A model generated the notes under the pieces. The model was not told the DNA's origin. It did not search any database and saw only the letters and a list, made by a program, of their open reading frames with translations. The position numbers and the translations under genes were made by a program. Shown here piece by piece: positions 27,569 to 36,348 of a stretch of DNA of 64,000 nucleotides. Numbering within the stretch: the stretch's first letter is position 1; every line of letters begins with the position of its first letter. This DNA is from Noviherbaspirillum sp. L7-7A (GTDB taxonomy: Bacteria; Pseudomonadota; Gammaproteobacteria; Burkholderiales; Burkholderiaceae_D). Where the stretch lies: NCBI RefSeq assembly GCF_019052805.1, contig NZ_JAHQRJ010000001.1:1426001-1490000 (forward strand), written 5' to 3'.

Positions 27569-28384
27569 TTAACCCAAAAGCCTCGTCGCGACCCGCTGCC
27601 TTGCGTCCAGTCCGTCGGAAATTTCCTTTATAGTCGACCGGGATTTTTGCTTGAGACAGTAACCTTGCCTGTAAACACTGGTTACCGTGTACTGTCCTTT
27701 GGTTAACATTTCCAGTTTCAACCGGAGTTGAAAAATCGTTACCCGAATGTTGCTTCCTTCTGTCGATTTTCCAGTTGACCGAAACAACAATGCCAAATCC
27801 GCCAGCGGAATCACAGTACCCATTTGAGTTAGGAAAAGTTCCATTAAGGCAAATTCAGATCGTGTCAAGTGCACTGCATTGCCGAAAAACAGCAAGGCAC
27901 GGGACTCACTGAGTAAAGACAGTGCACCGTATAGCACTTTGGTTTTCACTATATTTTTGCGCTTTAAAACCGAAAATATTCTTCTCGACAATTCTAGAGG
28001 CTCGAGAGGAAAAAAAGTCCAGTCAGAAATAAGGTCCGGTAACTCACGTATTTCAGAAAGCAATTGGGCCGACTCGAATACCGCAATTAATGGTGCAAGC
28101 CGCGTTGCGCTCCCCGCCTGGTTTAAAAAGGCGAGTTCCTTTCGTTCCATCGACTGCAATGATTCGATCAGAGTGAGATCGCTAGCCTCTACGAGGATGA
28201 CAGATGCCCTACCAGTTTCCAATAAAAAATCTTTGACCTGGGGCTTTTCTTCGAACCGAGTAACAACTGCGTCGATAGGATCAGTGTCACAACACAGTTG
28301 CAAAAAAGTTTCGGCAAGCGTCGAAAAATTGCCTAAGACAGTATCAAACAGCCTCTCGCCAATCACTTTTAGTTCCAACCGCAT
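27569..28384 (-). CDS. Winged-helix (OmpR-type) regulator with degenerate receiver-like N-terminus, paralogue A
   Basis: A 271-residue protein. The C-terminal part (about residues 150-250) is an OmpR/ToxR-type winged helix: GNAVHLTRSEFALMELF, then a recognition helix SNIRVTIFQLRLKLEML and the wing YRQGYCLK. The N-terminal 140 residues have receiver-like spacing, but the phospho-acceptor site reads ILVEASD and the conserved Lys-Pro site reads FFPLEP, so the Lys is absent. Phosphorylation is therefore unlikely. GGAG lies 9 nt before the ATG at 28384. It is clearly paralogous to the gene at 30312-31136, and codon use is A+T-rich compared with the chromosome. Targets are unknown. Confidence 0.8.
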   Translation of the reverse strand: MRLELKVIGERLFDTVLGNFSTLAETFLQLCCDTDPIDAVVTRFEEKPQVKDFLLETGRASVILVEASDLTLIESLQSMERKELAFLNQAGSATRLAPLIAVFESAQLLSEIRELPDLISDWTFFPLEPLELSRRIFSVLKRKNIVKTKVLYGALSLLSESRALLFFGNAVHLTRSEFALMELFLTQMGTVIPLADLALLFRSTGKSTEGSNIRVTIFQLRLKLEMLTKGQYTVTSVYRQGYCLKQKSRSTIKEISDGLDARQRVATRLLG

Positions 28385-29089
28385 TTCCAGTTTCTCCAGG
28401 GAATTTTATGCATACAAACACACCTCTCGCAGAATTCGAACGAAGAGCGAGCAAGCGGGATCGTATGTTTCAAAATTTCAACCTGAAGTTCCGAATTTTT
28501 TTAAGGAAAATAAATAAAATTGAGAACCTTACTATATCTACAAAAATCGAACAAAAATCAGAAAAACGAACAACGGGGGACTGTCCGATATGTTGACATC
28601 GCAATCTGATTTATCGTCATCAATTAAAATGAATACGGGAGAGGTAGCAGTCGGAACAGGGACTTCAACGATGGAAGTCCAGTAAAAACGCAAATCCGTT
28701 CAACAGTTACGCCCCTTACAAAACCAGATTCGTTGGGTCATGCAGTAAACGAAAGGAAAGGTCGCACCAGATTGTCGGAACATCTTCAACTCTTGCAAAA
28801 TTTTTATAGGAATTATTATAAGGAGGCAGAGAAAAATGTTGCGCCGCTCTTTTAAAATTGAGCGAGCTTGGAATGCCTGAGGAACAGATAGCATCCATGC
28901 CAAGCGTGTCAGTCGTCCATCAATGCTGCGGCTATGCTGACAAAAATGGAGTTCAGTCGCCACTCGTTGACTTTGGCGCCAATTCAGGGCTGTTTCATGA
29001 TGATGAGCACATGACACTTGGCATGAATAAAAATAGTGGATTTAAATATGCAACACCGTTGCCCAGAATAATGATTGAACGAAGATTCT
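28385..29089. other. A+T-rich intergenic region without a secure gene
   Basis: This 705-bp gap separates two minus-strand regulator genes. It includes short open frames (plus 28408-28596, 62 codons; plus 28590-28685, 31 codons reading MLTSQSDLSSSIKMNTG...; overlapping frames on both strands over 28700-29145). None has a convincing ribosome site plus recognisable protein character. The region should contain the promoter of paralogue A. Confidence 0.5.
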
Positions 29090-29788
29090 TCAATCAGTCC
29101 TTATTGGCTCGACAAAAACATAGCCAACGGAATGAACAACTCTAATTGGTTGTGACAATGGGTAAGCAGCGTGAATCTTCCGGCGCAACCTGCTGACAAT
29201 AGAATCAAGGCGGCGATTGTCATATGACAGAGGGTCTAATCCGAAACCTGCTGCAATAATATCCCTTCTCCTTACCGGTTTTCCAACAGACTTTACTAGC
29301 ATTTCCATCAAGCTGAACTCCAAATGACTAAGCGCCAGAGAGCTACCAGATGGAGCTATCAAACGCCATTCACTACGAAGAAAATACCATTGGTTCGCGC
29401 GAGTATTCACCTCACGCGAGTTAATGCGTTCATGAATATTTTTTATATAAGCACTGAGCTCTTCCATTTGTACGGGTTTGGATAAAAAAACGTCTGCGCC
29501 ATTCGAAACCAGTTCAAGCCGTTGCGCTGGATCGCAATGACATGTCAAAATAATTATCCCAAGCGATTGAAGATTTTTCACAGATCTTATTTGCTTAACC
29601 GATAATACTGCCTCAAGCCCAAACAGTTCCATGTCGAAAATTATTACATCAATACGTCTATTCAGTAATTGGATGACAAGATGGACGAAATCATTGACGC
29701 TAGTAGCATCAAATCCATACTCGCGGAGGCTTTTTACAAGATTGGAATCCTTGACGAATTTGCAGTCAACCACGACAACCTGAATCAT
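29090..29788 (-). CDS. Orphan OmpR-family response regulator
   Basis: A 232-residue two-domain response regulator. The receiver domain (1-118) keeps the phospho-acceptor Asp 52 (IIFDMEL), the Thr (ILTCH, about 82) and Lys 104 (FLSKPV); the acidic pair near residue 8 is reduced to one Asp (VVVDCK). The C-terminal winged helix has LSHLEFSLMEMLV, the recognition helix RRLDSIVSRLRRKI and the wing VHSVGYVF. A strong GGAGGGAGGAG sits right before the ATG at 29788. No histidine kinase is adjacent. It belongs to the same A+T-rich island as the two degenerate-receiver regulators but is only distantly related to them. Confidence 0.88.
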   Translation of the reverse strand: MIQVVVVDCKFVKDSNLVKSLREYGFDATSVNDFVHLVIQLLNRRIDVIIFDMELFGLEAVLSVKQIRSVKNLQSLGIIILTCHCDPAQRLELVSNGADVFLSKPVQMEELSAYIKNIHERINSREVNTRANQWYFLRSEWRLIAPSGSSLALSHLEFSLMEMLVKSVGKPVRRRDIIAAGFGLDPLSYDNRRLDSIVSRLRRKIHAAYPLSQPIRVVHSVGYVFVEPIRTD

Positions 29789-30311
29789 CTCCTCCCTCCA
29801 CTTTTTAAAAATTTTCTTACCAAATTTTAAAAGTCAGCTTCTCATTCCCTCAAAAAGCAAATTTTGATTACAAATGCAATAGAAAAAATGAAAATGACCG
29901 GTCCCACTCGCTTTAATAATGCGTTACAAGCATGACCTGCCCCCCATGCCAACTTTGACCGCCGGCAAGCAACTACGGCCTCTCAAATCAGGCATTTATA
30001 TTTACTCATAGAAACTATGTTGCACTGTGCCCGAACAAGATTTATAGAAATCGCCTCCAACAGAAATAATTGCTGGAAAATTTCGTGTTACCGGGGATGC
30101 AACTTACATACTAAAGGTTACAAACGCGTCTATACAAGAAATTGATGAGCAGAAGTAACATAAATATCAGCTTGCGTAGGAACCAGTTGACTTTACGGCA
30201 TCCCGTGATGCGAATATTAACCAAAAGTACATTTTCCATCTGGCGGTACTTTCTGGATCAATTCCGTACAGGCAGGTTCCTCACAACGCTTACTGCTTTA
30301 GGAGACCAACG
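29789..30311. promoter_or_regulatory. Divergent A+T-rich promoter region of the regulator island
   Basis: A 523-bp gap between divergent regulator genes with no supported open frame. The A+T-rich sequence contains several poly-A/T tracts near 29790-29900. It must carry the promoters for both genes and would be a likely target of H-NS-type silencers and of the encoded regulators themselves. No specific operator was resolved. Confidence 0.45.
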
Positions 30312-31136
30312 ATGAGGATTACTTTAAAGGTCATAGGAAAAGAACTCTTCAACATGCTCGATGGAAATAAGGAAGAGTTGCACGGTGTATGCCCGAAACT
30401 GAGTGCGCAGCACGATCACTTCGAGTGGGAGATTGTCGACCTCGTGTCCTTACGTCCAGAACACTTGCTTAACTTTCCTGATCAACCGTCAGCGCTGCTG
30501 ATCGATGCCCAGGAACCGGCATACGTGCAGAAGATTCAGTTACTTGAAAAGAAAGAGCTTACTTTCATCAAAAATCCGCCTTTCCTGCCGATAGTCATGT
30601 CGCCTATTGTTCTCATTTTCAGGTCGACTGATGCATTGGCCGAAGCACCGGATTTTCCAGATTTCGTCGCAGACTGGGTGTGTGCACCTGTGTCCATGTC
30701 GGATCTGGGTCGTCGCACCATCTCAGCGCTTCGAAGGAAGAATATTCTGAAAACGAAGCTGCATTTTGGCTCGTTGACTTTGATTCCGGACGTGCGGCTT
30801 CTGTCATTTCAATCGAAGGTAATCCACTTGACGCCTTCGGAATGCGCACTGGCGGAATTGTTCCTTAATCAGATGGGAACAGTTATTCTGATTAAAGATT
30901 TGATCGCCCTGTTTAAATCGAGCGGCAAATCGACTGAGGGAAGCAACATACGAGTCACCATATTCCAGTTGCGCCTTAAACTCGAAATGCTAACAAAGTC
31001 TCAATACACGCTTGCTAGCGTTTATAAACAGGGCTATGTGCTGCGTCCCAAAAATCGCCCATCCAAAACCAATGGTTCCGTAGTGCAAGACAATCTGTAT
31101 CAAGGCAGCAGCCATCTTGAACAGCATCAATATTAG
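30312..31136 (+). CDS. Winged-helix (OmpR-type) regulator with degenerate receiver-like N-terminus, paralogue B
   Basis: A 274-residue protein related along its length to the product of 27569-28384. Both start MR(I/L)(T/E)LKVIG and share an almost identical DNA-binding segment (GKSTEGSNIRVTIFQLRLK). The receiver-like N-terminus reads LLIDAQE at the usual Asp site and VCAPVSM at the Lys-Pro site. The Lys is missing here too, and the Asp seems to be one position off. AGGAG lies 8 nt before the ATG at 30312. The C-terminal 20 residues diverge and look disordered. It is likely a phosphorylation-independent DNA-binding regulator; ligand and targets are unknown. Confidence 0.8.
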   Translation: MRITLKVIGKELFNMLDGNKEELHGVCPKLSAQHDHFEWEIVDLVSLRPEHLLNFPDQPSALLIDAQEPAYVQKIQLLEKKELTFIKNPPFLPIVMSPIVLIFRSTDALAEAPDFPDFVADWVCAPVSMSDLGRRTISALRRKNILKTKLHFGSLTLIPDVRLLSFQSKVIHLTPSECALAELFLNQMGTVILIKDLIALFKSSGKSTEGSNIRVTIFQLRLKLEMLTKSQYTLASVYKQGYVLRPKNRPSKTNGSVVQDNLYQGSSHLEQHQY

Positions 31137-31137
31137 G

Positions 31138-31893
31138 TTATCCTCGCCCGATAAACGGCATGTTCGTCGCCATTACGGTCATGAACTGAACGTTGGCGTG
31201 CAAAGGTAGGCTTGCCATATAAGAGACTGCATCGGCGACGTATCGGGTCTCAAAAGTCGGCTCTATCGCGGTGGAACCGTTTGCTTGCAGAATACCGCGT
31301 TCCATCTTGTCAGTCATATCGGTAGAGGCGTTACCTATATCGATTTGACCGCACGCGATGTTGTATCTGCGACCATCAAGAGAAGTTGCCTTTGTCAGCC
31401 CCGTAATGGCATGTTTTGTCGCTGTATAAGTAGCCGAATGCGGTCTTGGAACATGAGCCGATATCGACCCATTATTGATAATTCTTCCCCCACCAGGCGT
31501 CTGATTTTTCATTAAGCGAAACGCCGCCCGAGTGCAGAGGAATGCGCCTGTCAAATTAACGTCCACAGCCGCTTGCCAGTTTTCTAATGACACGTCTTCA
31601 ATGGAAGCCGACGGTGTAAAGACGCCGGCATTGTTGAAAAGGACATCCAATCTGCCGTGTTCCTGCATCACTTTTTTGAACAGGGCATCGACCTCTTCCA
31701 TCTTAGATATATCTGCTGGCAAAATCGTTGTCCTGGCAGACGCAGGACCCAACGCTGCTGTCTCCTCCAGAGCCGTGCGGCGGCGTCCTACCAAAACCAC
31801 GGCAAATCCATCTTCAAGCAACCGTAGCGAAATAGCACGGCCTATACCGGATCCTGCACCGGTCACTAGCGCTACCTTTTCCACTTTATTCAT
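31138..31893 (-). CDS. SDR family NAD(P)-dependent oxidoreductase
   Basis: A 251-residue classical short-chain dehydrogenase. It has [10 protein letters not shown] near residues 11-20, NNAG, the catalytic Ser (NNGSISA) and Tyr-x3-Lys (YTATK), and a C-terminal substrate lid. The ATG at 31893 follows GAGGGTC; an upstream in-frame extension of 26 residues is rejected. It is convergent with paralogue B, with one base between the stops. Composition is intermediate between the A+T-rich island and the chromosome. The substrate is not predictable. Confidence 0.87.
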   Translation of the reverse strand: MNKVEKVALVTGAGSGIGRAISLRLLEDGFAVVLVGRRRTALEETAALGPASARTTILPADISKMEEVDALFKKVMQEHGRLDVLFNNAGVFTPSASIEDVSLENWQAAVDVNLTGAFLCTRAAFRLMKNQTPGGGRIINNGSISAHVPRPHSATYTATKHAITGLTKATSLDGRRYNIACGQIDIGNASTDMTDKMERGILQANGSTAIEPTFETRYVADAVSYMASLPLHANVQFMTVMATNMPFIGRG

Positions 31894-32060
31894 TATGAGA
31901 CCCTCTTTACGTCGTTTATGAAGTAGGCGGCGAGTCAGAAATTCGACGATGACTTCAACCCGCAACATCATAACGTCTCGTCACGAGCCCATTGGCTTTT
32001 CAGCACACATCCGATTTGGTTCAGACAGTTCTCGGCCGCACCAGCCCGTCAGGAGTTCAT

Positions 32061-32332
32061 TCACTCAGGCGGCGTAGCTCCGTGAGCTTCATTCTTTTCT
32101 TTCGCCTCCCAGTTGGGGGCGCACATCGCGTTCCCTTGCTTTACTAGGTACCGCGCGCGTCCGACGTCGCCCTGCCCGTCCTAGGCGGCCGCCTTTACCG
32201 GGCTGCGCTCCAATTGATGACCGACACCCAGTTTCTGGCCTACCGCCGGTATCGTCTGGCCATTCTTTATTCCCGGAGGATGGCAGCCGCCTCGAACTCG
32301 GCCGTAAACGCCTGTAGCGGTTTCTTTTTCAT
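32061..32332 (-). pseudogene. Eroded IS3-family transposase orfA remnant
   Basis: On the minus strand, behind GGAGGCAA, an ATG at 32332 reads MKKKPLQAFTAEFEAAAILRE then stop. A shifted frame continues as GQTIPAVGQKLGVGHQLE...VKAAA, and a third frame ends MKLTELRRLSE. This is the order seen in IS3-type OrfA: TAEFK start, helix-turn-helix, then the leucine-zipper beginning. At least two frameshifts and several stops break it. No orfB remains. The rest of the 31894-32574 gap shows nothing else I can support. Confidence 0.6.
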
Positions 32333-32574
32333 TTGCCTCCTTCAGAGTCAAGAAGCGATCTTGACGCCGCCTCTACAGGAAATTGCAGGAAAAACTCCAG
32401 CCTGACCAAGCCAACAGTATTTTCAGACATGCCCCATCGCCGCATGCAAACCTCCCCCGGAACCGCGCACAGACACGCCGCACCCCATCCACTCAACAAG
32501 TCCCATGATGATCATTCAATGATGCGCGCCAATTTTTGGCACAATAGCCGCCTTCATTCATTTAGGGAGAGACC

Positions 32575-33627
32575 ATGTCCATTACCACCAGCGCGCTGCA
32601 GCGCGCACCGCTATTCGGGAAGCTGCGCTCTGCGCTCGGCGGCATTGCCGGCGTCGCAGCCGTCACCCTGGCACTCGGGGTCGCTGCGCCGGCCCATGCC
32701 GATACCACGCTGCTCAACGTGTCCTATGACGTGGCACGCGAACTGTTCAAGGATATCAATCCCCTCTTCATCGCCGACTGGAAACAGAAAACCGGCGAAA
32801 CCATCACCATCAACCAGTCCCACGGCGGCTCCTCCAAGCAGGCGCGCTCGGTAGCCGATGGCCTGGAAGCATCGGTGGTGACAATGAACCAGGCCAATGA
32901 CATCGACATGCTGGCCAAGCGCGGCGTGGTTGCGGCGGACTGGAACAAGAAGTTTCCCAACAATGCCGCGCCGTTCTACTCAACCATGGTGTACCTGGTC
33001 AGAAAGGGCAACCCGAAAGGCATCAAGGACTGGGAAGACCTGGCCAAACCGGATGTAAAGGTGGTGATCCCCAACCCGAAGACCGCCGGCAATGGCCGCT
33101 ATACCTACCTGGCGGCATGGGGCTCGGTGCTGCAGAAAGGCGGCAATGAAGCGCAGGCCAGCGAGCTAGTCAGCAAGATCTTCAAGAACGTGCCGGTGCT
33201 GGACTCGGGCGGACGGGCCGCCACCACCACCTTCACCCAGCGTGAAATCGGCGACGTGCTGGTGACCTTTGAAAATGAAGTGCAGCTGGTGAAGAAGGAA
33301 ATGGGCCAGAACTTCGATATCGTCTATCCGGCATCATCGATCCTGGCCGAGTCGCCGGTGGCGGTGGTGGACAAGGTGGTGGACCGCAAGGGCATACGCA
33401 AGCAGGCAACGGCCTACCTGCAATTCCTCTATACCGAGCCAGCCCAGGAAGTGATCGCCCAGCATTTCTTCCGTCCTCGCTCGGAGGCGGTGCTGAGGAA
33501 GCACAGCGCCTCGTTCAAGCCGGTGAAGCTGTTTACCGTCGATGAAGTCTTCGGTGGCTGGGATGCCGCGCAGAAGAAGCACTTCGACGACGGCGGCGAG
33601 TTCGACAAGATCTATCAGAAGAAGTAA
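32575..33627 (+). CDS. sbp: Sulfate ABC transporter periplasmic binding protein
   Basis: A 350-residue periplasmic binding protein with a long signal sequence ending AAPAHADTTLLNVSYD. The mature protein carries the Sbp/CysP hallmarks NQSHGGSSKQARSV, NPKTAGNGRYTYLAAWG and VTFENEVQL. It delivers sulfate (or thiosulfate) to a CysTWA permease, which is not in the window, so the gene is an orphan here. A clear GGGAGAGACC ribosome site precedes the ATG at 32575. High-GC codon use marks the return to ordinary chromosome after the island. Confidence 0.94.
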   Translation: MSITTSALQRAPLFGKLRSALGGIAGVAAVTLALGVAAPAHADTTLLNVSYDVARELFKDINPLFIADWKQKTGETITINQSHGGSSKQARSVADGLEASVVTMNQANDIDMLAKRGVVAADWNKKFPNNAAPFYSTMVYLVRKGNPKGIKDWEDLAKPDVKVVIPNPKTAGNGRYTYLAAWGSVLQKGGNEAQASELVSKIFKNVPVLDSGGRAATTTFTQREIGDVLVTFENEVQLVKKEMGQNFDIVYPASSILAESPVAVVDKVVDRKGIRKQATAYLQFLYTEPAQEVIAQHFFRPRSEAVLRKHSASFKPVKLFTVDEVFGGWDAAQKKHFDDGGEFDKIYQKK

Positions 33628-33802
33628 CGACCGCCCGATTCATCACGTGCCGGATGAGACAGAGGGATCGGCCCCCTGGAACGACGGAGGGAAGCATCCG
33701 TCGCCAGGCTACTGGCGACGATCCCAACCCGGCACGATGGACAAGGTCGCCCTTTTCATCGCACGAGCCGAGAAGATGTCGGGGAGGCATTAGCCCTGTA
33801 AA

Positions 33803-33841
33803 GAAAAGCCGGTGCCGGGCGCCCTGCCCGCACCGGCTTTA
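33803..33841. terminator. Intrinsic terminator between sbp and cheA
   Basis: AAAGCCGGTGC and GCACCGGCTTT form an 11-bp stem around a GC-rich loop in the convergent gap between sbp (plus) and cheA (minus). The rest of the 33628-33855 gap holds nothing else recognisable. Confidence 0.75.
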
Positions 33842-33855
33842 CGCTTGCAACGTCC

Positions 33856-35865
33856 TCAGGCGAAATCGGCCTGTTCCATCGCCTGACGCTTTCCATACCC
33901 GCGCAACAGCATTGCCACATCGAGGATCAGCGACACGCCGCCGTCGCCCAGTATGGTGGCGCCCGAAATGCCCGCCACCTTGCGGTAGTTCGATTCCAGG
34001 TTCTTCACCACCACCTGCTGCTGCCCCACCAGCTCGTCCAGCAGCAGCGCGGCGCGGGTGCCTTCCGATTCCAGTATCACCAGGATGCCCTCGGCCGGAT
34101 CGGTGCAGCGGGCGTCGATGCCGAACAGCGCATGCAGCGCAATCAGCGGCAGGTATTCGCCGCGCACCTTCACGACCCGGCCCTGGCCGGCGATATCCTT
34201 CACGTCCTGCCGTGCAGGCTGCAGCGACTCCACCACATAGCCCAGCGGCAGGATATAGATTTCGTCGCCGACCCGTACCGACATGCCGTCCAGGATCGCC
34301 AGCGTCAGCGGCAGAGAGATCGAGATGGTGGTGCCGAAGCCGCGCGCGGAACGGATGTCGACCGCGCCGCCCATGGCGGTGATGTTGCGCTTGACCACGT
34401 CCATGCCCACGCCGCGTCCGGAGACATCGGTCACTTCCTCGGCGGTGGAGAAGCCGGGCGCAAAGATCAGCTGCCAGACATCGGCATCGGGCATGTCGTC
34501 CGATACCGGCAGGCCGTTCTGGCGCGCCTTGTCCAGGATGCGCTCGCGGTTCAGGCCGCCGCCATCATCGCTGACCTCGATCACGATATTGCCGCCCTGG
34601 TGGGCGGCCGACAGCGACAGCTTGCCGGTTTCCAGCTTGCCGCTGGCCGCGCGCACGGCCGGGGTTTCAATGCCATGGTCGACGCTGTTGCGCACCAGGT
34701 GGGTCAGCGGATCGATGATGCGTTCGATCAGGCCCTTGTCGAGTTCCGTGGCGGCGCCGTAGGTAATGAAGTCGACCTTCTTGCCCAGCTTGGCTGCCAG
34801 ATCGCGCACCATGCGCGGGAAGCGCGAGAACACATAGTCCATCGGCATCATGCGGATCGACATCACCGCTTCCTGCAGGTCGCGGGTATTGCGGGTCAGC
34901 TGCGATACGCCCGACAGCAGCCGTTCGTGCTGCATTGGGTCCAGCGCTGCGCAGCGCTGCTCGATCATGGCCTGGGTGATCACGAGCTCGCCAACCAGGT
35001 TGATCAGCTGGTCCACCTTCTCCACCGAAACCCGGATCGACGAAGACTCCAGGCTGGCCGCCTTGTCCGCATTCGCCGCGCGCACAGCAGGCGCTTCGGC
35101 ATGGGCGCTCACCTGCGGTGCATCGTCCGCCGCCGGCGCCGGTTCCGGCAGCGGCTCGAAGAAGCCATAGCTGCCATCGGGCGAGGTGTAGCCGTGGGCC
35201 TCGTCCTCGGTGATCTTCACATCCGACGGATCGATGATGAAGGAGCAGATGGCCAGCACATCGTCCACGCTTTCGGCGGTGTCGAGCAGCAGCATCGCGC
35301 CGCCTTCGGCCCCGTTTTCCTCGGTCAGGCTGCCCATCAGCGCCAGCTCGCCAGCCAGCGCGGCAATGTCTTCCCGCTTCAGCGGCGGCAGGGCCAGGCG
35401 CAGGCGGCGACCACCATTGCCGGCACCATTGCCGCTGCCCGGCTCGGCTCTGGCCTGGGGCGCACCGCTGGCCGCTGTGGTGCTGGACAGCGCTTCAAGC
35501 CGCGCCCGCACCGCCTGCACTGCCTCCTGGTCGACCTCGGCGCCATGCCGGTGGCCGTCGAGCTGCATCTTCAGCACATCCTTGGCGGCGAAGAAGGCGT
35601 CGACGTGGGCGGAGCTGATTGCCATTTCGCCGCGCCGCAGCCGGTCCAGCAGCGACTCCAGCACATGGGTCACCTCGGTCATGTCGGTCTGGCCGAAGGT
35701 GGCGGCGCCGCCCTTGATGGAATGGGCGGTACGGAAGATGGCGGCCAGCTGCTCCATGTCAGGCGCTTCGGTGTCGAGCGCCAGCAGAAGGCGTTCCATT
35801 TCGGCCAGCAGTTCCTCGGCCTCTTCAAAAAACACCAGGAAGAACTGGCTGATATCGATGCTCAT
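33856..35865 (-). CDS. cheA: Chemotaxis histidine kinase CheA
   Basis: A 669-residue chemotaxis kinase that phosphorylates CheY and CheB in response to MCP/CheW arrays. The N-terminal HPt domain has the phospho-His 48 in TAHSIKGGA. A middle region of lower conservation is followed by the dimerisation helices (VDQLINLVGELVITQ), the ATP-binding domain (LVRNSVDHGIE, VSDDGGGLN, VSGRGVGMDVVK) and a C-terminal CheW-like domain. GAGGATTGCAGC precedes the ATG at 35865. It is the last gene of the flhDC-motAB-che block on the minus strand. Confidence 0.96.
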   Translation of the reverse strand: MSIDISQFFLVFFEEAEELLAEMERLLLALDTEAPDMEQLAAIFRTAHSIKGGAATFGQTDMTEVTHVLESLLDRLRRGEMAISSAHVDAFFAAKDVLKMQLDGHRHGAEVDQEAVQAVRARLEALSSTTAASGAPQARAEPGSGNGAGNGGRRLRLALPPLKREDIAALAGELALMGSLTEENGAEGGAMLLLDTAESVDDVLAICSFIIDPSDVKITEDEAHGYTSPDGSYGFFEPLPEPAPAADDAPQVSAHAEAPAVRAANADKAASLESSSIRVSVEKVDQLINLVGELVITQAMIEQRCAALDPMQHERLLSGVSQLTRNTRDLQEAVMSIRMMPMDYVFSRFPRMVRDLAAKLGKKVDFITYGAATELDKGLIERIIDPLTHLVRNSVDHGIETPAVRAASGKLETGKLSLSAAHQGGNIVIEVSDDGGGLNRERILDKARQNGLPVSDDMPDADVWQLIFAPGFSTAEEVTDVSGRGVGMDVVKRNITAMGGAVDIRSARGFGTTISISLPLTLAILDGMSVRVGDEIYILPLGYVVESLQPARQDVKDIAGQGRVVKVRGEYLPLIALHALFGIDARCTDPAEGILVILESEGTRAALLLDELVGQQQVVVKNLESNYRKVAGISGATILGDGGVSLILDVAMLLRGYGKRQAMEQADFA

Positions 35866-35916
35866 GCTGCAATCCTCATGCGATGGACCAAAGTACGGTG
35901 GGGCGTGGCGCCATGC

Positions 35917-36282
35917 TCAGCCGATGACCTTGCGTACCACTTCGGTCAGGCGATTCGGATCGAAAGGCTTGACCAGCCAGCCGGTGGCGCCGGCGGTGCG
36001 GCCCTTGTTCTTCATCTCGTCGCTCGACTCGGTGGTCAGCATCAGGATGGGGACACGGTTGTAGGCCGGCAGCGCGCGCAGGGAGCGGATCAGGGTCAGG
36101 CCGTCCATGTTCGGCATGTTCTGATCGGTCAGGACCAGGTCGAAGTGCTTGTGCTTCGCCTTGTCCAGCCCATCGCGGCCGTCGACCGCTTCGGTAACCT
36201 GATAGCCGGCGGCCTTCAGGGTGAATACCAGCATCTGACGCAGGGAGCCAGAGTCGTCCACTGCCAGGATTGTCTTCGCCAT
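35917..36282 (-). CDS. cheY: Chemotaxis response regulator CheY
   Basis: A 121-residue single receiver domain. Acidic pocket Asp 9-10 (AVDDS), phospho-acceptor Asp 53 (LTDQNMP), Thr (LTTES) and Lys 105 (LVKPF) are all present. Phospho-CheY binds the flagellar switch to change rotation. It lies between the CheZ-like gene and cheA, with about 50-65 bp gaps, in the same transcriptional direction. The small divergence from enteric CheY (DQNMPNMDG) fits the TsrR/CheY class common in Burkholderiales. Confidence 0.95.
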   Translation of the reverse strand: MAKTILAVDDSGSLRQMLVFTLKAAGYQVTEAVDGRDGLDKAKHKHFDLVLTDQNMPNMDGLTLIRSLRALPAYNRVPILMLTTESSDEMKNKGRTAGATGWLVKPFDPNRLTEVVRKVIG

Positions 36283-36348
36283 CGTGATTCTCGCTTTGCT
36301 TGTTGTCTTGTTCAGTATCTTGTTGCCAGTCCGGCATGCTGCCCGGCT

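Noticed and set aside
28408-28596. 62-codon plus-strand frame with an AGGGAATTTT leader
   Set aside because: The product is Lys/Arg/Ile-rich with no motif. Its ribosome-like site overlaps the promoter of paralogue A, so chance in A+T-rich DNA is more likely.
28700-29145. Two overlapping frames on opposite strands in the regulator island
   Set aside because: Neither has a recognisable domain or good start. The minus frame is Cys/His-scattered and the plus frame begins with TTG and overlaps the response regulator end.
32214-32405. Plus-strand 63-codon frame between the SDR and sbp
   Set aside because: It is the antisense shadow of the eroded transposase remnant and has no start signal.
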